Origin: Phallusia mammillata
Taxonomy: Eukaryota; Chordata; Ascidiacea; Phlebobranchia; Ascidiidae
Assembly: GCA_003260075.1 (NCBI GenBank)
Contig: QLIY01000235.1
Span: 5,669 to 69,668 of the forward strand
Direction: 5' to 3'
DNA: 64,000 bases
Positions 47,090-58,667 of this stretch are shown here, one piece after another. Position 1 is the first letter of the stretch, and every line of letters starts with the position of its first letter. Both the position numbers and the translations under genes were made by a program. The notes under the pieces were generated by a model. It was not told the DNA's origin, searched no databases, and saw only the letters and a list, made by a program, of their open reading frames with translations.

Positions 47090-49040
47090 TATAAATTTTT
47101 ATATCAGATTTATTTAGTAGTAAAAAACTGTTTTAAAATGTTTTTAATGAACGCCATCACTCCATCAAATCATAATAAAAAACAAAATCTTAATGATAAC
47201 AACATGTTTCCCTGTGGAATGAGATATACATTAATCCACTTTACTATCTACCATTTATTACAATATAGAGCCTGTAAATTTTTGAGAAAAACAACAACAT
47301 ATTTTAGGTAATCAAAACAACAGTTTTAGTAATAGATCAAAACCATCAACAGCATGGCTTAAACCCATGTTCACTGTTTGCCTTTTTAACTACAAAACTG
47401 TAGACGATTTATTCCTTGGTTAAAACAGAACAGACTGGTTCTATCCTGTATTGGTTTTACTGTTTTGTATTCGGGGTAGTTGTCTCAAAAAGGTTGTGAT
47501 TTGGGTGTGTGAATAATCATAACCATCTGTTTTATGAGGTTTGGACCTAATGCAACAGGACTGGGCTAAAAAGAATAAGTACAGATTGATTAAGTGTTTT
47601 TAAGTCAGATACTATGTATTGTTACCACAATCTTAAAAAAAAAGTTTGCTATTTTATTAGTTAATGTGTAAATGTGCCACACCTAAGTTATTGTGTATTA
47701 GGATTCCATCATAGAAGGCTGCTTAGTACTGTATTTTTTGTTTTCCTTTTGCTAAAAATGTTTTCCTTTTCAGTATCAGGATAGAAAATGCTAGAGTATC
47801 ACACTGTACTTAGTCTGTAGCATCTCTTCGACTGCATAATTGTCATTTGCTTACACCACACTCTTTTCCAACCATTTCCCATCAATTTGGTTTTAAAATA
47901 TTCTGTTCTAATTAAATCATTCATATAAATATAGCATAATGTACTTGGTTTGTGCAGCCCGGCTTTCAAACACTGTAATACTATTCTTTCCCTATTCTGG
48001 TTTAAGAGGCATTCAGTTTTATTAATTATGAAACATTCAGTTTGTGCAATACAACATTACCATGTGGGAGTTATTTGCAATAGTTGGGGAATCATGTCCC
48101 AATTTCATTCCAGATGTAAACACATGGATACTGTAGTTTTTGTTAATGCTCAATTATGGTCTAAAACTGTGGATTGGTTGCAATAGTCATAGGGTGCTTA
48201 GCTACCATTGTCATTCTGATGAAACCCCACATAACCTTTCTTCAAATGCAACTTCTTATATAATACTTTGTCATACCTACAACCTAACTAAACAGGCTCA
48301 AAACAGGTATGGTTCCCTTAATAGTAACTGGTTCTAAAAGTAACTGCTGGCTAATATTTGATATTAAGTGTTTTGCTTTTGAGCTGTGTTTTAAACTTTG
48401 TGTGATCCTATTCCAGGTACAATTTCACAGCTTCTTGCCTAAATGTTTGATTCTTTTCAATATGTAACATTCTATTAACAGAAATCTGTGCTAGAGCAAC
48501 AAAGAGGCTTAATCCGTGTATTTTAAATAGATACAGTGGAAGTTGAATACAAATACAGTGATCATCGTCATAGCGTTTGTCTGGATAATAGGAATACAAA
48601 TCAATTTGTTCTAACATCAGAAGTTCTCCTGGGTGGCATCTGCAAGCAGCCATGCATACATTAATATAAATAAGAAGCAAATATACATTAGGACTTGCAC
48701 AACACATAATCCAACACACCACAGTGCTTTAAATAGACCAAGTGTATGCACAGAATAGGGATGTGNCTCATCCTAAAAATGTCAAGCTTGGATCAACCCT
48801 GAAGCGTCGATGCAGACCAGCGATCATGGCACACTCATATAGAAATTCGTTATAACGCCTTCTATAGATTTAATGACTTAAAAAATGTCAAATTACTACT
48901 TTGGGGGTAACTATCCACAGATTATGAATCAGTGCCCCAAAGCTAACCCATGAACTGTTGTTGGGGGTCTGTAACCCCTAGAGTGCCCTGTATTGGCAAA
49001 CAAATTAACCTGTTATANGGCGATATCTTTGAACACCTAG
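47090..49040. other. AT-rich non-coding interval of unit 2
   Basis: The segment 48610-48765 (GGTGGCATCTGCAAGCAGCC to CAGAATAGGGATGTG) is a diverged copy of 18550-18690 in a unit 1 intron. Single ambiguous bases (n) at 48766 and 49018 indicate poor assembly. No exon supported. Confidence 0.5.
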
Positions 49041-49043
49041 TTC

Positions 49044-49066
49044 AGGACGCATTTCTTGAATCTAAA
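49044..49066 (-). pseudogene. Remnant of IL17R exon 11 (unit 2)
   Basis: On the minus strand TTTTTTAG then ATTCAAGAAATGCGTCCTGA matches the beginning of unit 1 exon 11 (IQEMR). After five codons similarity stops, and an n lies 26 bases further. Either an assembly gap or a deletion has removed the remainder. Confidence 0.5.
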
Positions 49067-49257
49067 AAATAGACAGGAACTTAGGGTGGGGACTACGATT
49101 AGAAGCGGCTGTATTTTTTAAGTTCGAATATGTTCAAAATCGCACATTTGGGACTTCAAACCCAATTTTATTATAATTAGATCAGCAACCTTTTTTGCTA
49201 AAGTAAGCCAAGGTGAAAAGAAATTTGTTAAAGAGATCAGCCCTGAAGGGTTTGGGC

Positions 49258-49812
49258 CAGTGGTTCTTTCATAGACAGTGCCCCCCTAAGTAGGGGGAAA
49301 ACTCACTGAATTGTAGTCCAGGGTCTACCAGGAAAAGTAAAGTATCGATTTTAAATGAGTATGGGCCTATGTAGGAGTTGTTGTGTTGCACAAAAAAGAA
49401 CTTTATAAAGGAATTTGGATATCTTCCAAATCTTTTGAAAAGAAGTAGAATAGGTCCTGCAAATTTAACACATACAACACCACCAACTTTAAATGATCTT
49501 ATATGACAAAGAAGTTAATTCGACTGTCGGAACACAACAAACAGCAAATCAGGATTTCCAAATCATACTAATTTTTGCTTCAAACAAGTCGAATAGGGCA
49601 AACAACAAATTGTACTCGCGACAAACCTCAACAAAGAGTGTGGAAATTAGTCGATTCAATTTGGGAAATGAAAATATTTTTTAACACACATTCAATTCTG
49701 TGCATTATAAAAGAAAATGGCTCATTGACTTTTGGTGGATGTTTCTAGTGAGCCTGCCTGTGCCCACCCAGAATACAGCTCGTGCTCCCCCCTGGGGGGT
49801 TGAGAACCACTA
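49258..49812. mobile_element. hAT-type element inserted in a dispersed repeat
   Basis: Ends CAGTGGTTCTTTCATAGACA and GGTTGAGAACCACTA are flanked by GTTTGGGC / GTTTAGGC (7 of 8). Outside, the halves join to GAAGGGTTTGGGCAGACCAG. This agrees with uninterrupted copies of the host repeat at 48795 and 58618 (CCTGAAGCGTTTATGCAGAC). 555 bases; no transposase frame. Confidence 0.8.
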
Positions 49813-49850
49813 GTTTAGGCAGACCAGCAATCGTGGCACACTCATCTTTA

Positions 49851-50001
49851 AATCATAGTAGACCAGGCCTATTAAAGGCATATATATACCGATTCAAGTC
49901 GGTCTTCCAAGCATTTATATTTGACTTTCGATCTTGCCATGTGGGGATGCTTGGGTTTGATTCGGTACAATGTCTTTGATAGGCCTGGATTACTATGATT
50001 G
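49851..50001. mobile_element. Inverted-end element, AATCATAGTA..CCAGGCCTAT
   Basis: AATCATAGTAGACCAGGCCT and AGGCCTGGATTACTATGATT are inverted over about 20 bases. These ends also frame the composite repeats at 36330 and 58668. Confidence 0.65.
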
Positions 50002-50335
50002 TTAAAGTATGGTTTTGGATTTATTTCCTATAGCTGGTTAGTAAATCTGCTTTGGGCATAAATGCAACAAACCTGCAGATGTAATAAGTTTAAAGCGCAA
50101 GGGGTGTTTGGTAGTCAGGGTAAGGGGCACAAAATGTGCATGTACTAATGGAGACTGTATCTGCTATCAAAAGTATATTTAAACCAGCATATGTGTTAAA
50201 TTGTAGGGTTTAATGTTAAAAGAGTTATTGAGTTAAAAAAAATAGCAGTTTAGGGTTAGTGTTTATGGACTATGACTGGTAAAAGCATTTTTTATGACAT
50301 CCACATAAAAAACGCAACAAAATATTCCAATATAC

Positions 50336-50556
50336 CTGAACGCTGCGTAATCCAGTTCCAACATTGTGAAACTGTAGAGTGATGTTTCCATTTTCAGCCT
50401 GCAAAAATAGGCACCTGTTCACATTTAAGTAAAGCTTCTAAAAAGTGGCACAGCGACTTTGCTGTGAAAACTGTAACCGTACATGTGACGCAGCGATATG
50501 GATTCGCCTTAAATTAATTATATTTGCAGCAAACTTTGAATTTCGGTGTACAAATA

Positions 50557-50608
<52 letters not shown>

Positions 50609-51984
50609 TTGGAGGTAACTAAAACAATTTTTACTATAACTTGTTCTTTCGCTCATTCACTTAGAAAATTTGTTCCACTATATCATATTTAAACTATTAC
50701 AACCAAGTGCAGTTGTACATTTTCTATGATACAACAATGACGTACCCTGTCTAATGTGACGTTCTGCAATTGTTGAACTCGAATTTCAGTGTTGTTCAGG
50801 TGTTCATTAAGTCGGACACCAAAATGGGTAACGTTGTACTCTGGTGGGGAAATTTGAAAGGAAACTTCAATTGCTCCAGTGTCCAACTCCGTAACGCGTG
50901 GTACTGGCGGTACCCAAGCTGTATGACGTAATATAAATGATTGTGACGTCACATAGACAGATGTAGTTTATTGAAAATGCATAGTTTTTACAACATAGCT
51001 CATGTACCCAAATCTCACCAGAATATTAGAATATCTGTACAGTCTTAATTTGCTTCCTTTATCGAATACCAAAAAGTCATTTTAGCTAACTCATATTGGT
51101 AAAGTTTATAGAGCTCTTCTGGCAAATGTAATTTTATTTCAAAGTTTCGACATCCTATACAGGTCTTATTCATCAGCGTAAATAACACTGAATGCGACTA
51201 GTACAGAGCACGATAAACAAAGGAAAAAATATACATTTGCCAGAAGAGCTCTATAAACTTGATATTATGCCTGCCAGCAATAGCTTACATATCATATTGG
51301 TAAAGTCAGGCAAAAGCTCCTACTGATGTTAATGTTAACAAAACTAGACAAAACATGCATAAGCACCATTTCTACTTACGAACAATATGAATAAAGTAAC
51401 TTCTGGCAGTCCGGCGATAATAACTGGTAGAAGCCAACACCCCTGCTGTCATGTTGCCTCCTTCCAATACCGGCCAGATATTTTTGAATGTGATTGTTGG
51501 ACTTTCGCCTGGAGCCTGTCAAGTTTCAAGACTATTATTACACATTTAGTTTTTCTGTTATTACACATGTTGTTTATGCACAGTTTCACAGTTGTTTGAG
51601 ATTTTTTAAATAACATGCCTACATTTTATGCTGAACATTGTAAAAAGCAAATTAAACAAGAAATAGCAAAACCAACAAACAATTCTTTAAAATGTCAGCA
51701 CATTAGGGCACATTGTATTCTGACCCAAAGGACTGCAAAAGCAAAAAAAACAAATTATTCAGGGTTAAAGGGCTAAAAAATGGGTGAATCCAATTAAAAG
51801 TTAAAAAATTTATTAGAATACTTTACATTGCACTAAACAACAAGGCATGAAACTCCTACATCATGCACTTTAGTCAGTAAAATTGTGCAAGACCTTAAGT
51901 GGCTTCCCTTAAAAAGTAAACTGGTTTACAATATCGCATACTTCTTATCTCATGCTATACATATATCGTATACTAATCCCCAAA

Positions 51985-52049
<65 letters not shown>

Positions 52050-53469
52050 TATTCGATAAAAGTTCCTCTAAACATATTCCTGAGTTTGAACCCGACAAAT
52101 AGATGATAATATTCAACATATTTGCATTCAGGAACTAGCGAAGCGGTGATGTGAACCGTGTAGCCCTTAACCGTCACATTGGGATATTCATACTGCTTGA
52201 CAGGGTCCATTGCTGCGGTAAAGTGTATTGTTAAAGTAGATACAAAAAAATTCCTAGCTGCCAACAAGCTTTAAAGAAAACTGTAAAATTTCATAAGTTA
52301 TTTAGAGATGTATTATAAAAAGAAAAAACAAAATGCTACGCTAGTGTGGTCAATATACAATAAATTAAAAAACAGATTTGTGTTTAGTGGTGTTAGACAA
52401 AAGAAACAAAATTGTAAATGACTGCTTTAAACAGCTTGATTGACAACCTGCACTGATGATGACAACAGACATCATTGAAACGGCTGCATGATGTATTCTA
52501 TATACACCAGTACTTTACAGTTATGTTTGTGATTAAATTGCTTTAATAAGTGTGACAGTTTGGTGAGATAGCAGCCCCAGATAAGCTCTACTCAAGGGTT
52601 CGAATCCAAACTAGGTTTTCTAGCCTATGCCTTGTGGCAAGAAAGTGACTGGATAGCTAGTGTCATCAATTCACTCCAACATATTAACAGAAAAACAAAC
52701 ACTATCTTAGAGTACTTACGACAGTGGCATTCATTGGTGTTTAAATCTAGGCAACCTAAAAAAAAGATCTTCAGAAAAATTGTACATTTGGAAATGACAA
52801 AGTACGGCATTAACACAATTTATATTTTCCTCGTATTTCAACACATAGTTCTTAAAGGGCCCAAAACTGGAGTCCGAGCCCAAAAACCTTGTAAGTTAGC
52901 CCCTAATCAAATATGTTTTTCATACTTAAACTGGGCCCATCTTGCAACACAATTACCATCAGATATTAGGAGTTTGCATTTTTTTGTTTGCAGTTGTCAG
53001 TACATTTTCGATACAAACAGTTACATACATTAGTATCAAAAAGTGATAAAACAAAATATTACATGTGAAAATGCACTAAAAGTGTTTAAAATTATAACTA
53101 CTGCACTTTGCATTAATTTTTTCTCTGATTTTTGCACTTTTATTTTGTTTTATAATTTTTTTTTTTAACCTCAAACATCTAGAAATTCGTGATGTACCGA
53201 ATCGGTGAAATTTCGATTCGCCTGAAACCGAATATTCGGCGGTTTTGCCGAATAAATTCGGCCGAATCAACCGAATCATTTATGGTGTCATGTGAAGCCG
53301 TACGCCACGTGTTTGACATGGAAACATAAGTTTATCTACCCGGCAATTAGTGCAAAATGGTTGTGTTTCGTCCTCATTTTTGTTCTGTGAGGTTTAACAT
53401 TGCGTAAATGATTTCCAACCCCACAATGAATTACTGATTAGTTGTCTGCAGTGGGAAAAACGATAATGT

Positions 53470-53517
<48 letters not shown>

Positions 53518-55159
53518 CAAAACCGAATCTTTGCAAATATGGCCGATTCGGTCGAATAAATTCGGCAAACCGAATATTCGGCACATCTCTACTAGAAATG
53601 GCAACAAAATTATTTAGAAAAATGTACTTGGGCTATATTATTGTATCACTAATAAAAAATCTGAAAAACCACAATATATGTTGTGCTTCCTACTTTTTGC
53701 TCTGTAGAAGAAGTGACCTACAACCGTAGAAGTGCTAAGTGGTGAACTTTCTAAATATCCTCTGTACATTTGATCATAAGTCAGCTTTCGAGGGTACAGG
53801 GCGGTAAACGTTATCTGTAAACAAATACAATACATAGTGGTCCATATTTTTTCAGCAGTTCAAAGCTGGTTGATTTGATTTAAACTTTCTCATTGCAGAT
53901 GTTTCTGTACATATATTCAATTACTACACACAGACAATGTTTTATCAAACCGATAAAAAAATTAAATATCTGTAAGTTGATGTATTTCTTTTACAGTTTA
54001 TTTATTATATACCTCCTCATTTAAACCCAGTGGCCTTGAAAATTTGAGGTTCATGCAATCATATGTTGCACTTGAATATGGTGCAAGATTCAGCTGAAAC
54101 AAGAAGGTGCGTTGGTTGTGAATGTTTGTTTAGTTTCCAGGGATCGTTTAATGCAAGAAGGATTTTCATTTTAAACCTAATTGGTCAACCATTAGGCAAC
54201 ATGAATAATGCTCTAATGAAATAATCCAGTTTTTTTACAAAAAAATACTTTAAAACTTGAATGAATTGAAATGATTTTAATTTTGTTTTACCAAATGTAT
54301 GTAAGGTAAATGTTTGGTCAAAATACCTGATAACCATATATTCTTTCTTTCCCAACAGTGCACGGCTGCCAAATAACAAGCAAGTAGCCATAACGGGGTC
54401 CACCAGGTTTTAGTTGAAAATCAAACTCATGGACTTTAATATCACTAGGAGGGCAAGTGGTGGACTCCGCCGTCGAGCTAACCATGAGTTCGGAACTACA
54501 TGTTCCATCTATGAAAGGAAAGAAGAACAGTGTCTGCAGCAACGATTTCTGAAAATTTTCATGCAACCCTCGGGTTTTTTTCCTAACTAATGCACATATG
54601 CAATAGCACAACCCTTAAATTTGCACTACAATTATATTCCGTTGTATAGATGATTTAAATAACCATTTTTTGGGGGGGCAAATTAGTATAATTGTAGTAT
54701 GGCAACAACATTTTAAAAGATTGAAAAGCATTTTTGTTGCTTATATTTGTCACATAGTAATTCTATAATCCACACTCACTTTGAAAAAGAATCCATTCAG
54801 TCTGTACACATTCATTCATGCATCTGAAGTAGACACTGGGTTGGGGCCAAGGCTGGGAAACAACCTAAAAAATGAAATTTTATTTAACATTATTATTAAA
54901 TGACAGTCTGTATTATAATGGTGTTGAAGGTCAGCCACAAAGTTTCAAGACCCCTTTAAAACACTTGAAAATAAAGTAAAACATACTTTGACTTAAAATA
55001 CCACACCTGAAAGGCACACTTTCTGGAGCAGTTATAATGTGGAATTTCATTGGGATTCGCAATTTGTGTGGGAAATGCTGTGCTAATGTTTGCACAAGCA
55101 ATTATTGTAATTACCACAGCACAGCAAAAAAACCATGACAGTTTAAAAGGCGTTTTCAT
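50336..55159 (-). CDS. IL-17 receptor-like ectodomain (unit 2), membrane part missing
   Basis: Exons 55159-55007 (MKTPFKLSWFF and a signal peptide), 54864-54780, 54508-54327, 54093-54013, 53814-53694, 52755-52720, 52212-about 52049 (cut by a G run), 51515-51380, 50918-50746 and 50398-50336 match unit 1 exons 1-10 one for one. Phases and splice sites are kept except in the cut exon. The ATG at 55159 is used; the codon before it is GTG. Exon 9 is one codon shorter (173 against 176 nt) and stays in frame. Cysteines and NxT sites are largely shared. No stop occurs in these exons. With no membrane exon and a broken SEFIR downstream, it would code a secreted ectodomain if transcribed with a new end, or it is a recent pseudogene. 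Assembly faults in 46-52 kb leave both open. Confidence 0.7.
50562..50606. other. Long poly-G tract, probable assembly artefact
   Basis: About 45 G in the intron between unit 2 exons 9 and 10. Confidence 0.75.
51101..51259. mobile_element. AGAGCTCTTCTGGC MITE, full copy
   Basis: Inverted ends of nearly 30 bases (AAGTTTATAGAGCTCTTCTG and its complement) enclose AACACTGAATGCGACTAGTA. The right flank CTTGATATTATGCCTGCCAG is shared with the copies at 24734 and 26470, so it belongs to the repeat. Confidence 0.75.
51986..52048. other. Long poly-G tract that truncates a receptor exon
   Basis: 63 G replace the 3' end and donor of unit 2 exon 7. Exon text stops after GGAACTTTTATCGAATATC on the minus strand. 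The sequence on the other side does not resume the exon. Confidence 0.8.
52560..52650 (+). repeat. tRNA-like SINE in receptor intron 6 (unit 2)
   Basis: AAGGGTTCGAATCCAAACTA with upstream GAGATAGCAGCCCCAGATAA is the counterpart of 33640-33730 in unit 1, at the same intron position. Confidence 0.55.
53187..53591. mobile_element. hAT-type CCGAAT-rich element with 8-bp target duplication
   Basis: Ends TCGTGATGTACCGAATCGG and CCGAATATTCGGCACATCTCTA are flanked by CTAGAAAT (53179-53186 and 53592-53599). The inner text repeats CCGAATAAATTCGGC. A 47-base G run (53469-53515) lies inside. Confidence 0.8.
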
Positions 55160-55211
55160 CACTAATATTTTAGTTTTTTATCAGACCAAAAGATGTTTGG
55201 TTTTACCTAAA

Positions 55212-55212
<1 letters not shown>

Positions 55213-55288
<76 letters not shown>
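55213..55288. other. Long poly-G tract (76 nt), probable assembly artefact
   Basis: It lies just upstream of unit 2 exon 1, inside the presumed 5' UTR intron. Confidence 0.8.
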
Positions 55289-55289
<1 letters not shown>

Positions 55290-55514
55290 AATATGTTTTA
55301 AAATATTGCAACTTTGTTGAATGTTTCTTGCAGACAAACAAATAATTGCATCTATCTAAATAATCTAATACTCTTTACAAAATGTTTTAAATAATTGCAG
55401 GCAACAATAGAATTCGTATGAAATTTTGCTTTGTACATTTAAAAGCAAGTAAAAGCGCTGGCACGACCTTTAAAACTAAATCTTGTTGCAAGTTGTATCA
55501 CAACATAAATACAC

Positions 55515-55640
55515 TTACCTGCCACATTAGCTGTCTCAAAGGTTTTTATAATGGGAAAATGTGAATACAACGTGAAATCACCGATGCGTAACACAATAAC
55601 AAATCGTGTGCACTCATGCGTTACCTTGAGCACGATTTTT
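55515..55640 (-). promoter_or_regulatory. Putative TATA promoter and 5' UTR donor of unit 2
   Basis: Minus strand: CCATTATAAAAACC, then about 25 bases downstream GCTAATGTGGCAG/GTAAGTG, a good donor at 55520/55519. With the TATTAG acceptor just before the start codon it would give a short non-coding first exon. The block is conserved in unit 1. Confidence 0.4.
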
Positions 55641-56304
55641 GTGTTGATTTTCTGTAGGTCAGGACTTCGTTGTATTAAAATCCATCAGTTTTGCAGTGGC
55701 GATCACGCCAAAAAAATGCACTAAAGGCTGCATCGGTTTGGTTCCGGACTTCCGGTTCATGTTTAACGCCCAACAAAATGGGATTCAACACTGATTCGGT
55801 ACATAAGAAAGTATAATTTACAGTTTGGGTTCAGTTCAGGTTCGACTCCCCGGTTTAAAATACCTTTTAGTTTTTATCTTGACTATTGTTTGAATATTTA
55901 CAGTGTTTCAAATACGGCTTTTGTTCTCTATTTACAATTGCAACTTGTTTATGTTGAAATATGTTTTGTTTCATGAGCACTATTTTTTTCTAGTTTGGCA
56001 ATAGGCAAACTAACAAGAATACGGGTATTTTCAAACATACGTGCAACAGTCGACGCGCCCCATAATCCATTAGGTCTCAAGAATCTTTAATAACCCATGA
56101 CACCCAAGCTTCCGTCTTGTCTATATGCTAAGGTTTGTGCCATTAGCCCTTAAGCTTGTTGTTCATGTGCATTTTGTTTGCATTTGTTTCCTAAAATGGC
56201 ATGGTTAATGCAGTTAAATACTGCAATGTGCATATTTTTACCTTTTAATTGTCCTTTAGAATTTTAGAAGTTTCAATGTAAAAGATTAGAAAGAGCTTGC
56301 ATTT

Positions 56305-56862
56305 CACGCAATACAAACCTGGACGCAATGCCCAGTTGGGGATAATTTTTGCTACCTAAATTTTTGGTAAGGTACAATAACAATGAAAACAACATAGCCA
56401 TAGCCAACAGCGTTTCACATTGTTTTGTAATATTTTTTGATTTCTTCATTAGGCGAACATAAATATGTTACACATCAAGCAAATATTTTTGTCCTGTCAT
56501 TATTTAACCACAAGGCATGAACACAAGATTAAATTATTGTCTCTATTTGCACTCAGAAGCAGACAATATGTATACAAGTTCGCTAATGTGTATACGTGCA
56601 AGTCTTGTTATGTATACAAATGCAACATTACCACTTCAAAAAATATGCATTTTGTACCTTAAGAGGAATAAGACATCGATCTAAGAAGTAAATAATTTGA
56701 TTAGTTATGGTTATGTAGCGTGCATTTAAAACTTGCATTAGCATTCTTTTGCAACGTAATACTGACTGTGGTCGATGTAAATAGTAAAGGAATTCAACTC
56801 TCATGCAAAGGTGCTTTACTTAAATTTAAAGCATAAAAGTATAAAATGCGCGATATATTTGC
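56305..56862 (-). pseudogene. Decayed rolling-stone copy (unit 2)
   Basis: 56310-56395 resembles the part of rost exon 3 around 42640-42715 (GCAATGCCCAGTT, GGTAAGGTACAATAACAA). 56765-56862 resembles exon 1, but the start ATG is absent and the donor GTAAGT has become GTCAGT. Exon 2 was not recognised. Order and orientation match unit 1. Confidence 0.65.
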
Positions 56863-57576
56863 ATTTTGACTTCGCCCACCAGAGAAAGAACAGTGTTTCT
56901 GTCTCAACTGCTGCTTCTGCAAGTCATGTTGCTTAACGTATTCGATGGCCAAACCCAAAACTCTATACACTTCCACATTTTGTCGTTAAGTGCTTATTAA
57001 CGCTGAAACTGATTGGATAAACGTAATATACGAGGATTGACCCTAGCGAGGTTCTCTGTTTCACCCAGTGTAAGGCTACAGACTTTTCTGCAAGGATGTA
57101 TAGCAAACGTTTAAAACAAAGACAAGCAATATTTATTTTTTTGCAACAAGATAACAAAGATTAAACTAGGAAGAACCGCCTATTTCATCACATAGAAAGC
57201 GGGTAATATGCGTCGGTGCGAAATGTTTTAAAAAGCAACAAATAAACTCAATGTGAAACAATTAGGCGATAAAATGGTCCATTTTTCCATAATTGGCTTG
57301 TTTTTCTGTATTGATGTATTGATTTTTTTTTTCAGTCACATTAAACAATAAAAAAAAATATGCGTAGTGCAAATAAAACAAAAGGGTTTAAAAAATCCAA
57401 ATAAAGTTTAACAAAAATCCTAATTCGGTATTTTTTGTTACTTTCTGGTCGTATAAAAACTTTTCTAGTCCACAGGTACAAATGAATATGTGATCAAAAA
57501 TGGCAAACAATATTAAATGAAATAACTATAAAAATGAATTGTAAAACGATACCTAATAGTTTATGACATCATTTGG

Positions 57577-57962
57577 TAGGGATGTGCCAAAACTGCAAAT
57601 GTTCTGTTTGGTCGAGCACCGAGCATCTCAAGTTAAGCACGCTCGGGTGCATTATGACGTCACAAACATTCCCTATTACACGCAAGTTTTAGCATTACAA
57701 GGTCGCTTACGTCACCAGAGGTTTATTAAGCTTTACATGCCCATGAAAGACACGTTTTTTCACAATCACAACGCATTTAAATAAACAGTCATTTTTGTTC
57801 TGGTTACCTTTTCAAACAAAATTTTCGTATGTGAGTATGAATATGCAAATTTAGTGCTCGGCTCAGTTTGTGCAACTGCTCGGCCGAGCACCGACCATCA
57901 AAAACAGCGATGCTAGGTACCGAGTACTCGGTTCTGGCTCGGCTCGGCTCGGCCCATTCCTA
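57577..57962. mobile_element. hAT-type element with 8-bp target duplication
   Basis: Ends TAGGGATGTGCCAAAACTG and GGCTCGGCCCATTCCTA are flanked by TCATTTGG (57569-57576 and 57963-57970). It contains GAGCACCGAGCA repeats. 386 bases. Confidence 0.85.
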
Positions 57963-58146
57963 TCATTTGGTACTGATGACTAAAAAACAATCAATATTAT
58001 TTTACATTCATAAAACATTGGTTTTGATAAAAACTAACTCAACAGTTCGAACTAACTCAACAACTGCCAATGTATGAAAAATCGATTTCAGCGTTTTTAC
58101 TGAGATATACGCCCAGTAACTTATTTGTAGATTCTGCTTAGAATTG

Positions 58147-58262
58147 TTAATTTATTGCAGAACCTTCTGACAAATCGTCATCGTCGAAGAACACATCTTT
58201 CAACGTTTTCGGCCTAGCCATGGTATGCAGCGTCCTCACAAACAAGTCGTTTACTTCAGGAG
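58147..58262 (-). pseudogene. Copy of the unrecognised C-terminal exon (unit 2)
   Basis: It reads PEVNDLFVRTLHTMARPKTL then KDVFFDDDDLSEGSAIN-stop. The acidic end is open here, while the unit 1 copy has a different end. However, the AG acceptor seen in unit 1 (GTAAG/CTCC) is CTGT/CTCC here, and the preceding exon is not found. It was carried along by the tandem duplication. Confidence 0.4.
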
Positions 58263-58667
58263 ACAGTGTTGAAGTAAAAAATAGAAAATATTTTTGATAC
58301 CTAGAGTAGCCTACTATGTCTCACTTTAAACTAAACAAAAAAAAACATATCCGCCAACAAGGTTCGTTTCGAAAAAAGTCGTTTTTATTGTGTTAAGTCC
58401 ATACTGATGACAAAAATAAGATTCATGAAATTAATTTGCACAGTGAAAAAACTAATGTAAAATCTTTTTTAGGTTTTAAACAACGAATATATTAAATTTC
58501 TAGTAACTTACACCACAGTTTAATTTGGAATTAACAAAACAAACATAACGTACTTCTATGGTAATTAAACTTTTACCTAAAGAGCTAAGACGAATCCATT
58601 CATACTGGAATCAGCCCTGAAGCGTTTATGCAGACCAGTGATCACGGCATACTCATATATAAATCAT

